Assembly: GCA_046328115.1 (NCBI GenBank)
Contig: JAXLXE010000003.1
Span: 620,001 to 684,000, forward strand
Direction: 5' to 3'
Length of the DNA stretch: 64,000 nt
DNA from: JAXLXE01 sp046328115
Lineage (GTDB): Bacteria > Chloroflexota > UBA6077 > JACCZL01
In this document: piece by piece, positions 15,607-23,833 of the stretch
Position numbering within the stretch: the first letter of the stretch is position 1
Layout: each line of letters begins with the position of its first letter
Position numbers and translations under genes: made by a program
The notes under the pieces: model-generated
What the model was told of the DNA's origin: nothing
The model's database searches: none
Seen by the model: the letters and a program-made list of their open reading frames with translations, nothing else

Positions 15607-15975
15607 TTGACGCGCGCACCTGGGACGGCCGTCGTCTCGACGACCCCGGCCGGCGCTCCATCGGCGGGCGCTGGTGACGCGTTGCATTCAGCGTCCGGTT
15701 CTTCGGGTGGGCCAGCGGGACGCTGGCGGTCCCAGCCGACGGTCCTCAGGTGGCGCCCAGCTAGAGAAGCGAGACGTTCGCTTCACGCGCGCACCTGGGA
15801 CGGCCGTCGGCCGGTCGGCCGGCGCTCGTGACGGATCTGGTCCAGCGTCTGGTTCGTCGGGTGGGCCAGCGGGACGCTGGCGGTCCCAGCCGACGGCCCC
15901 TGGCCGGCGCCCAGCTAGAGAAGCGAGGCGTTCGGTTGACGCGGGCGCCTGGAACTGCCGTCGTCTCGCCGATAC
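15607..15975. repeat. Degenerate long tandem repeat (~154-175 bp unit, about 2.2 copies) with internal hairpins
   Basis: In a 480-bp gene-free gap, a unit beginning TTGACGCGCGCACCTGGGAC recurs at 15607, 15782 and, truncated and diverged, 15936. The inner block holding GCCAGCG-GGA-CGCTGGC (a perfect 7-bp hairpin) lies at 15711-15727 and again at 15865-15881, exactly 154 bp apart, as does CAGCTAGAGAAGCGAG. The first two unit starts also carry the 10-bp palindrome GACGGCCGTC. Unit 1 is 21 bp longer than unit 2 in its first half. It lies upstream of a TetR gene. It may be an intergenic repeat family, a structured RNA or an operator array. Confidence 0.7.
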
Positions 15976-16027
15976 CCGCTCCGGCTAAAATAGACTGACG
16001 CGCCGGTTTATTTCGTCTGGAGCCCCT

Positions 16028-16687
16028 GTGCCCGTTCATCTCCGCAGATCCCGCGGCCGCCCCAGCGGCCCTGAAGCCTCGCCCGCGCTCACGCGCCGGC
16101 GGATCCTGGACGCGGCCCTCGCCGTCTTCGGTGAGCGTGGCTACCACGGCGCGGCGGTAGATGACATCGCCACGCGGGCGGAGGCCTCCAAGGGCACGTT
16201 TTACTTCCACTTCCCCAACAAGCAGGCCATCTTCATGGCGCTGGCTGACGACGCCGCTCGGCGCGTGGCCGAGGCGATCGAGCGGTCCGTGGCCGATCGG
16301 CCAGATCCGCTGGCGCGCGCCGACGCGGCGCTGCGCTCCGTGCTGGAGCTCTTCGCCCGCCACCGTACGCTGGCCCACCTGCTGCTGGTGGACCTGGTTA
16401 ACCTGGGCGGCGGCTTTGGCGCCAAGCTGGTGGAGATCCATCAGCACTTCGCCACGCTCATCCAGCGGCACCTGGACCAGGCCGTGGCGGACGGTGCGAT
16501 CGACCCGATCGATACCGAGCTTGCCGCGTACGTCTGGCTCGGGGCGGTCAATGAGATCGTCGTCCGTTGGCTGCACACCGGCCGCCCTGACCCCCTTGAA
16601 TCCGCGGTGCCTACCCTCAGATCGCTCATGCTGCGCAGCCTCGGCGCGCCAGCCACCGAAACAGCAGTCCCAACCTCCCGGAGCTAG
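16028..16687 (+). CDS. TetR/AcrR family transcriptional regulator
   Basis: A 219-residue repressor-type protein. The DNA-binding domain is at ~22-70: TRRRILDAALAVFGERGYHG, then TRAEASKGTFYFHFPNKQAI with the usual recognition-helix ending. The C-terminal ligand domain is helical and not assignable to a ligand class. GTG start at 16028; a -10-like TAAAAT lies at 15986-15991. The substrate-binding protein gene of an importer follows only 8 nt downstream, so it may be the first gene of that operon and control it. The palindromes in the repeat region just upstream are possible operators. Confidence 0.87.
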   Translation: MPVHLRRSRGRPSGPEASPALTRRRILDAALAVFGERGYHGAAVDDIATRAEASKGTFYFHFPNKQAIFMALADDAARRVAEAIERSVADRPDPLARADAALRSVLELFARHRTLAHLLLVDLVNLGGGFGAKLVEIHQHFATLIQRHLDQAVADGAIDPIDTELAAYVWLGAVNEIVVRWLHTGRPDPLESAVPTLRSLMLRSLGAPATETAVPTSRS

Positions 16688-16695
16688 GAGCCATC

Positions 16696-17751
16696 ATGCG
16701 CCATCCCGTTTCCGACCACACGCCCCGCCAGATGACCCGCCGCGCGTTCATGACCGCCGCGCTGGGCGTCTCCACCACCGCGCTGCTCGCCGGCTGCGGC
16801 AGGCTGATCCCCAGCGCGCCGACGCCACGGGAGCTCCCCAAGGTGGCTGTGGGCTACGTGCCGGTGCTCATCTCCGCGCCGCTCTACATCGCCCAGGAGA
16901 AGGGCTACTTCCGCGAGGCCGGCGTGGCCGTTGAGCTGAAGGACCTCTGGCAGGCCAGCGAGATGCTGGCCGGGCTGGCCGCCGGCGAGCTCCAGGGCGG
17001 GACCGGCGGCGTGGGCGCCGCGCTGATGAACGCCATCAACCGCGGCCTGGAGGTCAAGCTGGTTGCCCCGCTCCACAGCGAGAAGCCGCCCGTGGCCACG
17101 CCGCTGTGCGTGGCCAAGTCGCTCTGGGAGAAGGGCACCGTCAAGAAGGTGGCGGATCTGAAGGGGAAGAAGGTCGCCATCAACTCCAAGGGCTCGGCTA
17201 CCGAATACTGGCTAGCGGCGGCACTGGAGAAGGGTGGCCTGGGACTGCGCGACATCGAGCTCCAGACCATGCCCTTCCCAGACGCCGTCACCGCCATGGA
17301 GAACGGCGCGCTGGAGGCCTCCATGCTGAGCGAGCCGGTGGCCACCCTGGGAGAGCGGAAGGGCTCCACCGTCCGCCTCTCTGAGGACTTCATCAACGAC
17401 TTCCAGGTGACGGCGGTGTACTTCACCACGAAGTTCATCAGCGAGAACAAGGCGGCCGGCGAGGCGTTCGTGACCGGCTATCTGCGCGCCGTGCGCGATC
17501 TGCAGGGTGACAAGTACCGGGCACCGGAGAACCTGACGATCCTGGAGAAGTACACCAAGGTCCCCGGCGATCTGATCGCCGCCAGCAGGCTGCCCTTCCA
17601 CGACCCGGAGGGCAAGGTGCGCGTGGAGGACTTCCAGAAGCTGCACGACTTCTTCATGAAGGAGGGCTCGCTAAACTTCAAGGAGCCGCTCAACATGGCG
17701 AAGCTCACGGAAGCCTCCTTCGCTGAGGCGGCCCGCAAGAAGCTGGGCTAG
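16696..17751 (+). CDS. ABC substrate-binding lipoprotein, NMT1/THI5-like
   Basis: A 351-residue periplasmic-type binding protein. The N-terminus has a twin-arginine motif (MTRRAFMT) and a lipobox LLAGC (Cys34), so it is probably folded before export and lipid-anchored. The mature part starts with VAVGYVPVLISAPLYIAQEK and GYFREAGVAVEL, the signature of the NMT1/THI5/SsuA group, which binds thiamin pyrimidine precursors, sulfonates, nitrate or riboflavin. The domain ends with AEAARKKLG. The cognate ATPase and permease are probably those at 20144-21668, separated from it by menA and an amidohydrolase. Confidence 0.87.
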   Translation: MRHPVSDHTPRQMTRRAFMTAALGVSTTALLAGCGRLIPSAPTPRELPKVAVGYVPVLISAPLYIAQEKGYFREAGVAVELKDLWQASEMLAGLAAGELQGGTGGVGAALMNAINRGLEVKLVAPLHSEKPPVATPLCVAKSLWEKGTVKKVADLKGKKVAINSKGSATEYWLAAALEKGGLGLRDIELQTMPFPDAVTAMENGALEASMLSEPVATLGERKGSTVRLSEDFINDFQVTAVYFTTKFISENKAAGEAFVTGYLRAVRDLQGDKYRAPENLTILEKYTKVPGDLIAASRLPFHDPEGKVRVEDFQKLHDFFMKEGSLNFKEPLNMAKLTEASFAEAARKKLG

Positions 17752-17763
17752 GCGCATCCCGAG

Positions 17764-18684
17764 GTGTCGGAGCTTGCCGCGGCGCGGCCGCCGCTGGCCA
17801 TTGTCTGGCTGCGCTCCGTGCGGCCATTCTCCTTCACGGCGAGCATCGTGCCGGTCTGCCTGGCCGCGGGCTGCGCGGCCGTGGCCGGCGAGTTCTGGTG
17901 GGTCACGTTTGCGCTGACGCTGATCGGCGCGGTCTCTCTTCACTGCGGCACCAATCTCACCAATGACTACTTCGACTGGAAGCAGGGCGCGGACCATCCC
18001 GAGTCGCTGGGGCCGAGCCCGGTGATCCAGCAGCGCTGGCTGGCGCCCAGCACGGTGCTCATCGCGGGCCTCGCCAGCTTCGGCGTGGGCTGCCTGGCGG
18101 GCTTTGCGCTCACGGTATTAGCGGGGTGGCGGATCCTGGCCATCGGGCTGGTGGGCGTCCCCCTGGCCTACGGCTACACGGCTCCGCCGCTGCGCCTGGC
18201 CTACCGTGGCCTGGGCGAGCTTAACGTGTTCCTGCTGATGGGCCCGCTGATGGTGGTGGGCAGCTACCTCGCCATGGCGCCCTTCGGCGGCCTCCGCCTA
18301 CCGATCCTGCTGTCCATCCCGGTAGGGCTGCTGGTGGCGGCCATCCTGCACGCGAACAACATCCGCGACCTGGAAGACGATCGTCGGCTGGGCAAGCGAA
18401 CGTTCGCGACGATCGTGGGCCTGGACTGGGCGCGCCGCGAGTTCGACGCGCTGGTGCTGGGTGCCTACGCGTTCCTGGCAGTCGCCGCGGCGCTCGGGGC
18501 AGTGACGGCCCCGACTCTGGTGGGTTTGATCAGCGTACCGCTGGCGCTTCGGGCCCGCGCAACCATCTGGTCTGGCGCCGACCCCGGATCGCTGGCCCCG
18601 GCCGTCAAGCAGTCCGCGGCGCTGCACCTGGTGTTTGGCCTGACGGTGACGGCCGGGCTGGTGTTCAACGCCGTCGTTCGCTGA
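17764..18684 (+). CDS. menA: UbiA-family prenyltransferase, MenA-like
   Basis: A 306-residue integral membrane enzyme of about nine helices. The two Asp-rich Mg-prenyl diphosphate motifs are NLTNDYFDWKQGAD and NNIRDLEDDRRLGKRT, and YGYTAPPLRLAYRGLGE is characteristic of 1,4-dihydroxy-2-naphthoate octaprenyltransferase. It would attach the isoprenoid side chain in menaquinone synthesis. GTG start, 12 nt after the binding-protein gene, so likely co-transcribed with it although functionally unrelated. No other men genes are nearby; a UbiA-type enzyme of another pathway cannot be excluded. Confidence 0.85.
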   Translation: MSELAAARPPLAIVWLRSVRPFSFTASIVPVCLAAGCAAVAGEFWWVTFALTLIGAVSLHCGTNLTNDYFDWKQGADHPESLGPSPVIQQRWLAPSTVLIAGLASFGVGCLAGFALTVLAGWRILAIGLVGVPLAYGYTAPPLRLAYRGLGELNVFLLMGPLMVVGSYLAMAPFGGLRLPILLSIPVGLLVAAILHANNIRDLEDDRRLGKRTFATIVGLDWARREFDALVLGAYAFLAVAAALGAVTAPTLVGLISVPLALRARATIWSGADPGSLAPAVKQSAALHLVFGLTVTAGLVFNAVVR

Positions 18685-18698
18685 CCGCGCTCACGGCG

Positions 18699-18727
18699 CT
18701 GACAACGCTGGCAGTTTCGCGTATCCT
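18699..18727 (+). promoter_or_regulatory. Candidate sigma70-type promoter of the amidohydrolase gene
   Basis: CTGACA (18699-18704) and TATCCT (18722-18727) match the -35 and -10 consensus 5/6 and 4/6, with an ideal 17-nt spacer. It lies just after the menA stop and ends 38 nt before the amidohydrolase ATG. It suggests an internal transcription start, so the second half of the cluster may be expressed separately from the binding protein and menA. Confidence 0.5.
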
Positions 18728-18765
18728 CCCGCGAGACCTCTACTGACGGGCGGGGCAACGGACCC

Positions 18766-20139
18766 ATGGCCACCATCAAGCTAGACAACGCTCGGTTCAT
18801 CCTCACGATCGACCCGCGACGGAGGATCATCGAACACGGCTCCGTGCTGATCGAGAACGACCGCATCACCCGCGTGGGCAAGGCCACCGAGCTTGCGGCC
18901 GTAGGCGCCGATCGGGTGATCGACGCTCGCGCGTTCGTGGTCACGCCCGGCTTCTTCAACGGCCACATGCACGTGAGCTACGCCCACGCCGTCCGCGGAA
19001 TCTACCCAGACGACGTGCGCGACCGACTCCGCCACGTGTTCGACCTCCAGGCCGCGATGACGGAGGAGGAGGAGTACCTCACCACGCTGCTCGCCCTGGT
19101 GGAGCTTCTGAAGAACGGGACCGTGGCGCTCGTGGATCCGGGCAGCACCAAGTTCCCAGACGCGTGCCTCCAGGCCTACCAGGACGCGGGCTGCCGGGTG
19201 ATCCTGGGTGACGGTGTGAACGACCGGCACTTCCCCTGGAAGCTCCCCTACTACACCACGGACGAATGCGTCTCCAGGACGGCGGCGTTCATCAAGAAGT
19301 ACCACGGTCGGCTGGAGGGTCGTGTCCAGGCCTGGGCCATGCCGTTCTCCGTGGACACCTGCACTCCCGAGCTGCTGGGGCGGCTGAAGCGAACGGCCGA
19401 CGAGCACGGCACCTGGCTCACCATGCACCATAGCAGCGGCGCGGCGGCCCAGGCGGACTGGCTGGCCAGGACGGGCATGTGGCCGACCCAGTATCTGGAG
19501 TCGGTGGGCGTGCTGGGATCCAACGTCCTGCTGGCGCACGTCCTGGGTCTCCACGAGTCAGAGGTGGACTGCATCGCGAAGGCGGGCGCGAGCGCCACGG
19601 TCTGTCCGACTGCCGCGATGAAAGAGGGGCGGGGCGTGACCGAGAACGGACGCCTGCCGGAGCTGCTGGAGCGCGGCGTGAGCGTGGCGCTGGGCAGCGA
19701 CTCAGCCAACAGCTCGAACCACCTGGACCTGGTGCGCTCCATGTTCCTGGCCGCGATCCAGTACAAGGACGCGCGCCAGAACACGGGCACCATTCCGGCT
19801 GAGACCGCGCTGGAGCTGGGGACGCTGACTGGTGCGAAGGCGTTGGCCCTGGGCGACCAGACAGGGTCGATCGAGGTGGGAAAGAAGGCCGACCTGGTTC
19901 TGTTCGACACCCGCCGACCAGAGTGGCAGGCGCTGTTCAATCCGGTGAACAACCTGGTGTACAGCGCGGACGGGCGGAGCGTGGACACGGTGCTCATCGA
20001 CGGGCGGGTGGTCGTGGAGCGCGGCCGCCAGACGTTCGCCGACGAGGAGCGGTTGTTCGATCAGGTGCAGGCCATTGGGGAGCGGCTCCAGCGCGACACC
20101 GGCATCAGCTTCCCACGCAGCCGCTGGCCCATCGAGTAA
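18766..20139 (+). CDS. Amidohydrolase family protein (chlorohydrolase/deaminase type)
   Basis: A 457-residue metal-dependent hydrolase. The first metal motif is GFFNGHMHVSYAHAV, the second histidine region is LTMHHSSGAAAQ, a further His is in LLAHVLGLHESEVD, and the final metal Asp is in VALGSDSANSSNHLDLVRS. This is the pattern of TrzN/AtzB-like and S-adenosylhomocysteine/cytosine deaminase-like enzymes (one mononuclear Zn or Fe). The C-terminal beta-sandwich has IEVGKKADLVLFD. It lies between an NMT1/THI5-like binding protein and the matching ATPase and permease, so the imported compound may be an amino-heterocycle deaminated here. Exact substrate unknown. Confidence 0.86.
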   Translation: MATIKLDNARFILTIDPRRRIIEHGSVLIENDRITRVGKATELAAVGADRVIDARAFVVTPGFFNGHMHVSYAHAVRGIYPDDVRDRLRHVFDLQAAMTEEEEYLTTLLALVELLKNGTVALVDPGSTKFPDACLQAYQDAGCRVILGDGVNDRHFPWKLPYYTTDECVSRTAAFIKKYHGRLEGRVQAWAMPFSVDTCTPELLGRLKRTADEHGTWLTMHHSSGAAAQADWLARTGMWPTQYLESVGVLGSNVLLAHVLGLHESEVDCIAKAGASATVCPTAAMKEGRGVTENGRLPELLERGVSVALGSDSANSSNHLDLVRSMFLAAIQYKDARQNTGTIPAETALELGTLTGAKALALGDQTGSIEVGKKADLVLFDTRRPEWQALFNPVNNLVYSADGRSVDTVLIDGRVVVERGRQTFADEERLFDQVQAIGERLQRDTGISFPRSRWPIE

Positions 20140-20143
20140 CGGC

Positions 20144-20911
20144 GTGCCTGCTGCCGCGGCTATCTCGATCAAGAGCGTGTCACGCCGGTTCGGCGAGGTC
20201 GTCGCGCTCCAGCCGGTTGAGCTGGAGGTGGCGGCCGGCGAGTTCGTGGCGCTGGTTGGCCCCTCTGGCTGCGGCAAGACCACGCTGCTGAGGATCGTGG
20301 CGGGGCTGGAGAGCGCGAGCACCGGCACGGTCTCCATCGGCGGCGCCAGCCCGGACGAGGCCAGGCGCCAGCGGCTGCTGGGGCTGGTCTCGCAGCGGCC
20401 GGCCGTCCTCCCCTGGAAGCGGGCGATCGACGACGTGCGGTTCACCCAGCAGATCGCGCGACGGAGCGGGCTGGCAGCGGAGACGCTCCTGGCCGAGTTT
20501 GGCCTGTCCGGACACGAGGCCAAGCAGGCGCACGAGCTCTCGGGTGGCATGCTGCAGCGGGTCAACGTGGCCAGCGCCATCGCCCACGATCCCGCCGTGT
20601 TGCTCATGGACGAGCCATTCGCCGCGCTGGATGAGCTGAAGCGGGAGGAGCTTGGCGAGTGGTTCGGCCGCGAGCTGACGGAGCGGCCAAAGACGGTGCT
20701 GTTCGTGACCCACCACATCGACGAGGCCGTGCTGCTGTCCGATCGCGTGGTGGTGTTCTCCGCGCCACCGGGGCGGGTGCTGGAGGTGGTGACAGTGCCG
20801 GGGACCCGCCCCCGCGGGCCCCGATTCCGGGTGGATCCGCGTTACGTGGAGACGGCCGCCCACCTGCGCGATCTGCTGGCCAGGACCCAGCGGGAGGCCG
20901 CCGTTGACTAG
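20144..20911 (+). CDS. ABC transporter ATP-binding protein (SsuB/TauB-type)
   Basis: A 255-residue ATPase with Walker A GPSGCGKTT, Q-loop LVSQRPAVLPW, signature LSGGM, Walker B VLLMDEPFAALDE and switch His in VLFVTHHIDEAVLLS. This belongs to the nitrate/sulfonate/thiamin-precursor importer branch. The GTG at 20144 follows the amidohydrolase stop by 4 nt; an ATG upstream would overlap that gene and gives no extra conserved sequence. It overlaps the permease gene by 8 nt. It probably powers import of the ligand bound by the lipoprotein at 16696-17751. Confidence 0.9.
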   Translation: MPAAAAISIKSVSRRFGEVVALQPVELEVAAGEFVALVGPSGCGKTTLLRIVAGLESASTGTVSIGGASPDEARRQRLLGLVSQRPAVLPWKRAIDDVRFTQQIARRSGLAAETLLAEFGLSGHEAKQAHELSGGMLQRVNVASAIAHDPAVLLMDEPFAALDELKREELGEWFGRELTERPKTVLFVTHHIDEAVLLSDRVVVFSAPPGRVLEVVTVPGTRPRGPRFRVDPRYVETAAHLRDLLARTQREAAVD

Positions 20912-21668
20912 CGCGCGGCTGAGCTCGGCCGCCCTGAAGGCCGTTCTGCCACTGCTGTCCATTCTGGGGCTCTGGTACCTGGCGATCTACACCTCCGGAT
21001 ACCCGGCCTTTGTCATCCCCCGTCCGGAGCGGGTGGCCCAGGTGCTCTACACGGAGGGCGGGTTCATCTTCACCCACCTGATCGAGACGCTCAAGGTGGC
21101 CCTGCTGGGCATCCTGTTGGCGAACGTAGTGGGGCTGGGATTGGCGGTGCTGTTCCTGCTGGCGCCGGTCTCGCGGGACGCGCTGATGCCGGCCGCCATC
21201 GCGGTCCGCAACATCCCGTTCGTGGCGCTAGCGACCATTCTGATCCTGGCGTTCGGCGATTCCATCGCCACCAAGGTCGCGGTGACCACGCTGGCCGGCT
21301 TCTTCCCCGTGCTGGTGAACTGCTACCGCGGCCTGCAGGCCGTGGACACCGTGGTGCTGGATCGCATGCGATTGCTCAATGCCAGCCCGTTTGAGCTGTT
21401 CGCCTACGTGCGACTGCCGTTTGCCCTGCCCTACTTCATCGCGGCACAGGAGATCACCTGCACCAGCGCGATCATCGTGACCATCGCGGCGGAGTGGCTC
21501 ACGTCGCAGACGGGGCTGGGCTACGTGATCAACCGCGCCATGTCCCAGTATCGCGGCGACACGGTGTACGCGGTGTCCTTCCTGGCGGCGATCCTTTCGT
21601 TCACCGTCTACAGCGTGGTGCGAATGGTGGGCCGTCGGCTGAGCTGGGGCCCCGGCCGCGAGATCTAG
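20904..21668 (+). CDS. ABC transporter permease (SsuC/TauC-type)
   Basis: A 254-residue inner-membrane permease with five to six helices. The cytoplasmic coupling loop reads LLNASPFELFAYVRLPFALP, followed by ITCTSAIIVTIAAEWL and the usual end SQYRGDTVYAVSFLAAI. TTG start inside the ATPase stop region (8-nt overlap), so translationally coupled. Its TAG stop shares CTAG (21665-21668) with the TAG of the converging isomerase gene, so the two genes overlap tail to tail. Last gene of the importer cluster that begins at 16028. Confidence 0.87.
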   Translation: MTSARLSSAALKAVLPLLSILGLWYLAIYTSGYPAFVIPRPERVAQVLYTEGGFIFTHLIETLKVALLGILLANVVGLGLAVLFLLAPVSRDALMPAAIAVRNIPFVALATILILAFGDSIATKVAVTTLAGFFPVLVNCYRGLQAVDTVVLDRMRLLNASPFELFAYVRLPFALPYFIAAQEITCTSAIIVTIAAEWLTSQTGLGYVINRAMSQYRGDTVYAVSFLAAILSFTVYSVVRMVGRRLSWGPGREI

Positions 21669-22480
21669 CCGCTTGCCGCGAGCCAGTCCGCGAATGTGTC
21701 GCGCCACGACGCCCGCTGATCGGGCGAACCGAAATCCAGGGTGAACGGGCCGCGGTAGCCAAGCCGGCTCAGCTTGCCGAACAACGCCTTGAAGTCCACG
21801 ATGCCCTGGCCGGGCAGCAGGTGCTCCTCGTAGTTTCCGTGGGTGTCGTGGAGGCGGACGTGGCCGATCCGGGCCACGCCAAAGGCATCAAGGAAGCCGT
21901 CGAACCCGTCCTGAACGAGCAACGCGTGCCCCACATTGGCCGCCCACTTGAAACGGGGCGAGGTGATCCGCTCGACGAATGGCCGAAATTCGGCGACCGT
22001 GTGCGGCAGATAGTGGATCTCGGCGTGCTCCGGCTCCCAGTTGTGGTTCTCGAAGTAGACATCCACTCCCAGCGATTCGGCCATCTCGGCCGCGCGCGAC
22101 ATGCGCGCCAGCCCGGCCTCGGCCCGGGCCTCGTAGTCGGTGGTGAAGTGGAACCCGCCGTGGCAGACCACGTGGTCGCAGCCCAGCGCGGCCGCGAGCT
22201 TGAGATTCTGCTCCACGTACGCGTCCGCGGCGGCGGCCATCACCGGAGTGATCTCTGCCATGTTGACAGCGGAGGAGGTGTGGATTCCAAGCGTGACGCC
22301 TGCCCGCTCGGCCTGAGCGCGGACGCGGGCCAACCGGTCGGCATCGAAGGTCTGGGGGTAGTTGGCCGGCCCGTCCGCGTTGAAGTCCACGCGGGTGAAA
22401 CGGTGGGCGCTGGCCCAGTCCACGGCCTGCTCGAGCGGCCAGGAGCCGGGCGGGGAGAACACGAATCGATCGAACGTCAT
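21665..22480 (-). CDS. Sugar phosphate isomerase/epimerase family (AP endonuclease 2-like TIM barrel)
   Basis: A 271-residue xylose isomerase-like TIM barrel. Metal-site residues fall in GCDHVVCHGGFHF, VDVYFENHNWEPEH, FKWAANVGHALL, IGHVRLHDTHGN and GPFTLDFGS, the pattern of IolE/IolI-type isomerases and epimerases acting on sugars or inositol. The ATG at 22480 is chosen (GGAG about 9 nt upstream); ATGs at 22495 and above are alternatives. It converges on the importer cluster with overlapping stops. No pathway partner is obvious; the substrate is unassigned. Confidence 0.8.
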   Translation of the reverse strand: MTFDRFVFSPPGSWPLEQAVDWASAHRFTRVDFNADGPANYPQTFDADRLARVRAQAERAGVTLGIHTSSAVNMAEITPVMAAAADAYVEQNLKLAAALGCDHVVCHGGFHFTTDYEARAEAGLARMSRAAEMAESLGVDVYFENHNWEPEHAEIHYLPHTVAEFRPFVERITSPRFKWAANVGHALLVQDGFDGFLDAFGVARIGHVRLHDTHGNYEEHLLPGQGIVDFKALFGKLSRLGYRGPFTLDFGSPDQRASWRDTFADWLAASG

Positions 22481-22583
22481 TGTGGATCGCTCCATCACGG
22501 CTTCCAGCATAGTCCGCGAGGCCGCACACGGGCCAACCCGGCCAGGACACGGCCGGCTCCGCGGCCCGGCCGCGGGCAATGGA

Positions 22584-23126
22584 TCAGGGGCTGACGAACG
22601 GCTCAGCCAGACCCAGCGCCGCGCCGCCAAAGAGGACGAGCGCGGGATGAAAGCGCCGCGCGATGCCGACGAACGCCAGTGCCGCGATGACGAGGTGCAG
22701 CCAGCCGCTCAGGCTGGACCGCCCCAGGTCAATCGCGCTCAGCGCGAGCAGCGCGACAACGGCCGGGGCAGCGCCGCGGCCGAACGCCGAGACCCACCAG
22801 TTGCGCGACGCCCACTGGAGGAGATGGGCCGAGCCTGCCGCGAGCAGCCAGGGGATGGCGAAGACGCCCGCGGCGGCCGCGATCCCGCCGAGCACGCCGG
22901 CGACGCGAAATCCCACGAACGGCGCGAGGATGAGCACCGGGCCAGGCGTCATGAACGCGAACGCGATGGCGCTGGCGAGCTCGGGAGCGGTGAGCCAGCC
23001 CGAATCGACAACGACGGTCCGCGCGACCAGCGAGAGCGCGGCCTGGCCGCCCCCAAAGGCCAGCGCGCCGATGACCAGCCAGCGGACGAAAAGCTCACCC
23101 AAGATCTCGTTGAATATGTTGCTCAA
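22584..23126 (-). CDS. chrA: Chromate transporter, C-terminal-half subunit (short-chain ChrA)
   Basis: A 180-residue membrane protein of the short-chain ChrA type. The family motif appears as FVRWLVIGALAFGGGQAALSL near the start and FAFMTPGPVLILAPFVGFRV further on. Two short ChrA proteins of opposite topology normally act as a pair to pump chromate out. TTG start overlapping the stop of the other ChrA half (TTGA, 23126-23123), which fixes the start. The chrB-like regulator is divergent upstream of the pair. Confidence 0.85.
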   Translation of the reverse strand: MSNIFNEILGELFVRWLVIGALAFGGGQAALSLVARTVVVDSGWLTAPELASAIAFAFMTPGPVLILAPFVGFRVAGVLGGIAAAAGVFAIPWLLAAGSAHLLQWASRNWWVSAFGRGAAPAVVALLALSAIDLGRSSLSGWLHLVIAALAFVGIARRFHPALVLFGGAALGLAEPFVSP

Positions 23127-23674
23127 CCCGGAGCCCCAGACACGGCACGTCGCCACGCGGGCGCATGCATCGAGACCCCAATCAGGCCCGCGACGAGCAC
23201 GACGACCCCGACGTTGAGGCCGAATCCCCAGGCGCCGATCACCGCTCCGGCCGCGAGCATGAGTCCAAGCGGCTGGTAGATGCTGATGTGGCGCTTGCCC
23301 AGCCGCCACGCCATGGCGAACAACAGTCCCACCGCCGCGGCGGTCAGTCCGCTGAGGGCAGGGCGGGTCCACGGCAGGTCCACCAGGAGTGCGAACCCGG
23401 CCGCCAGGGCCATCATCAACGCGGTGGATGGCAGCAGATACGCAAGCGTGGCGACGGCCGACGCGGTCCAACCGCCCAGACGGAAGGCCAGAAATGCCAC
23501 GATCTGAACCACGGTGGAGCCGGGGAGCGCCTTCGTGTACGTGAGCGCGTCGGTGAGATCACGATGCGTGAGCACGCGGCGGCGATCCACGAATTCGCGC
23601 TCGATCATGGCCAGCTCGGTCTCTCCGAAGGCCAGCGCGCCGATCTTGAGAAAGGTCAGGACCAGCGTCCCCAT
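23123..23674 (-). CDS. chrA: Chromate transporter, N-terminal-half subunit (short-chain ChrA)
   Basis: A 183-residue membrane protein with the ChrA signature FLKIGALAFGETELAMIERE and the second motif ALTYTKALPGSTVVQIVAFL. It forms the first half of a split chromate efflux pump; the other half starts inside its stop codon. ATG at 23674; a TTG seven codons upstream is an alternative. The 160-bp gap to the divergent chrB-like gene holds a 9-bp inverted repeat that may be the operator. Confers chromate (Cr(VI)) resistance in characterised relatives. Confidence 0.85.
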   Translation of the reverse strand: MGTLVLTFLKIGALAFGETELAMIEREFVDRRRVLTHRDLTDALTYTKALPGSTVVQIVAFLAFRLGGWTASAVATLAYLLPSTALMMALAAGFALLVDLPWTRPALSGLTAAAVGLLFAMAWRLGKRHISIYQPLGLMLAAGAVIGAWGFGLNVGVVVLVAGLIGVSMHAPAWRRAVSGAPG

Positions 23675-23747
23675 CGAAACGGTGCTTCCAGACAACCGCG
23701 CGTGGACCTCCTATCGCCGGCTGCATATGTTACATGAATCGTTAGTG

Positions 23748-23768
23748 ACATCCAGCTCCGCTGGATGT
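23748..23768. promoter_or_regulatory. 9-bp inverted repeat between chrA and chrB
   Basis: ACATCCAGC, three bases TCC, then GCTGGATGT form a perfect 9-bp inverted repeat in the divergent chrA-chrB gap. It lies 66 nt before the chrB GTG and 74 nt before the chrA ATG. It may be a ChrB-binding operator or a hairpin in the chrB leader. On the chrA side a TAACAT box is present nearby. Confidence 0.45.
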
Positions 23769-23833
23769 GTCGCCGCGCGGCGAGGGTCCGTGGCGGCACA
23801 TCGCGGCCTGGCGATCTGCGCTACGCTTGCGGC

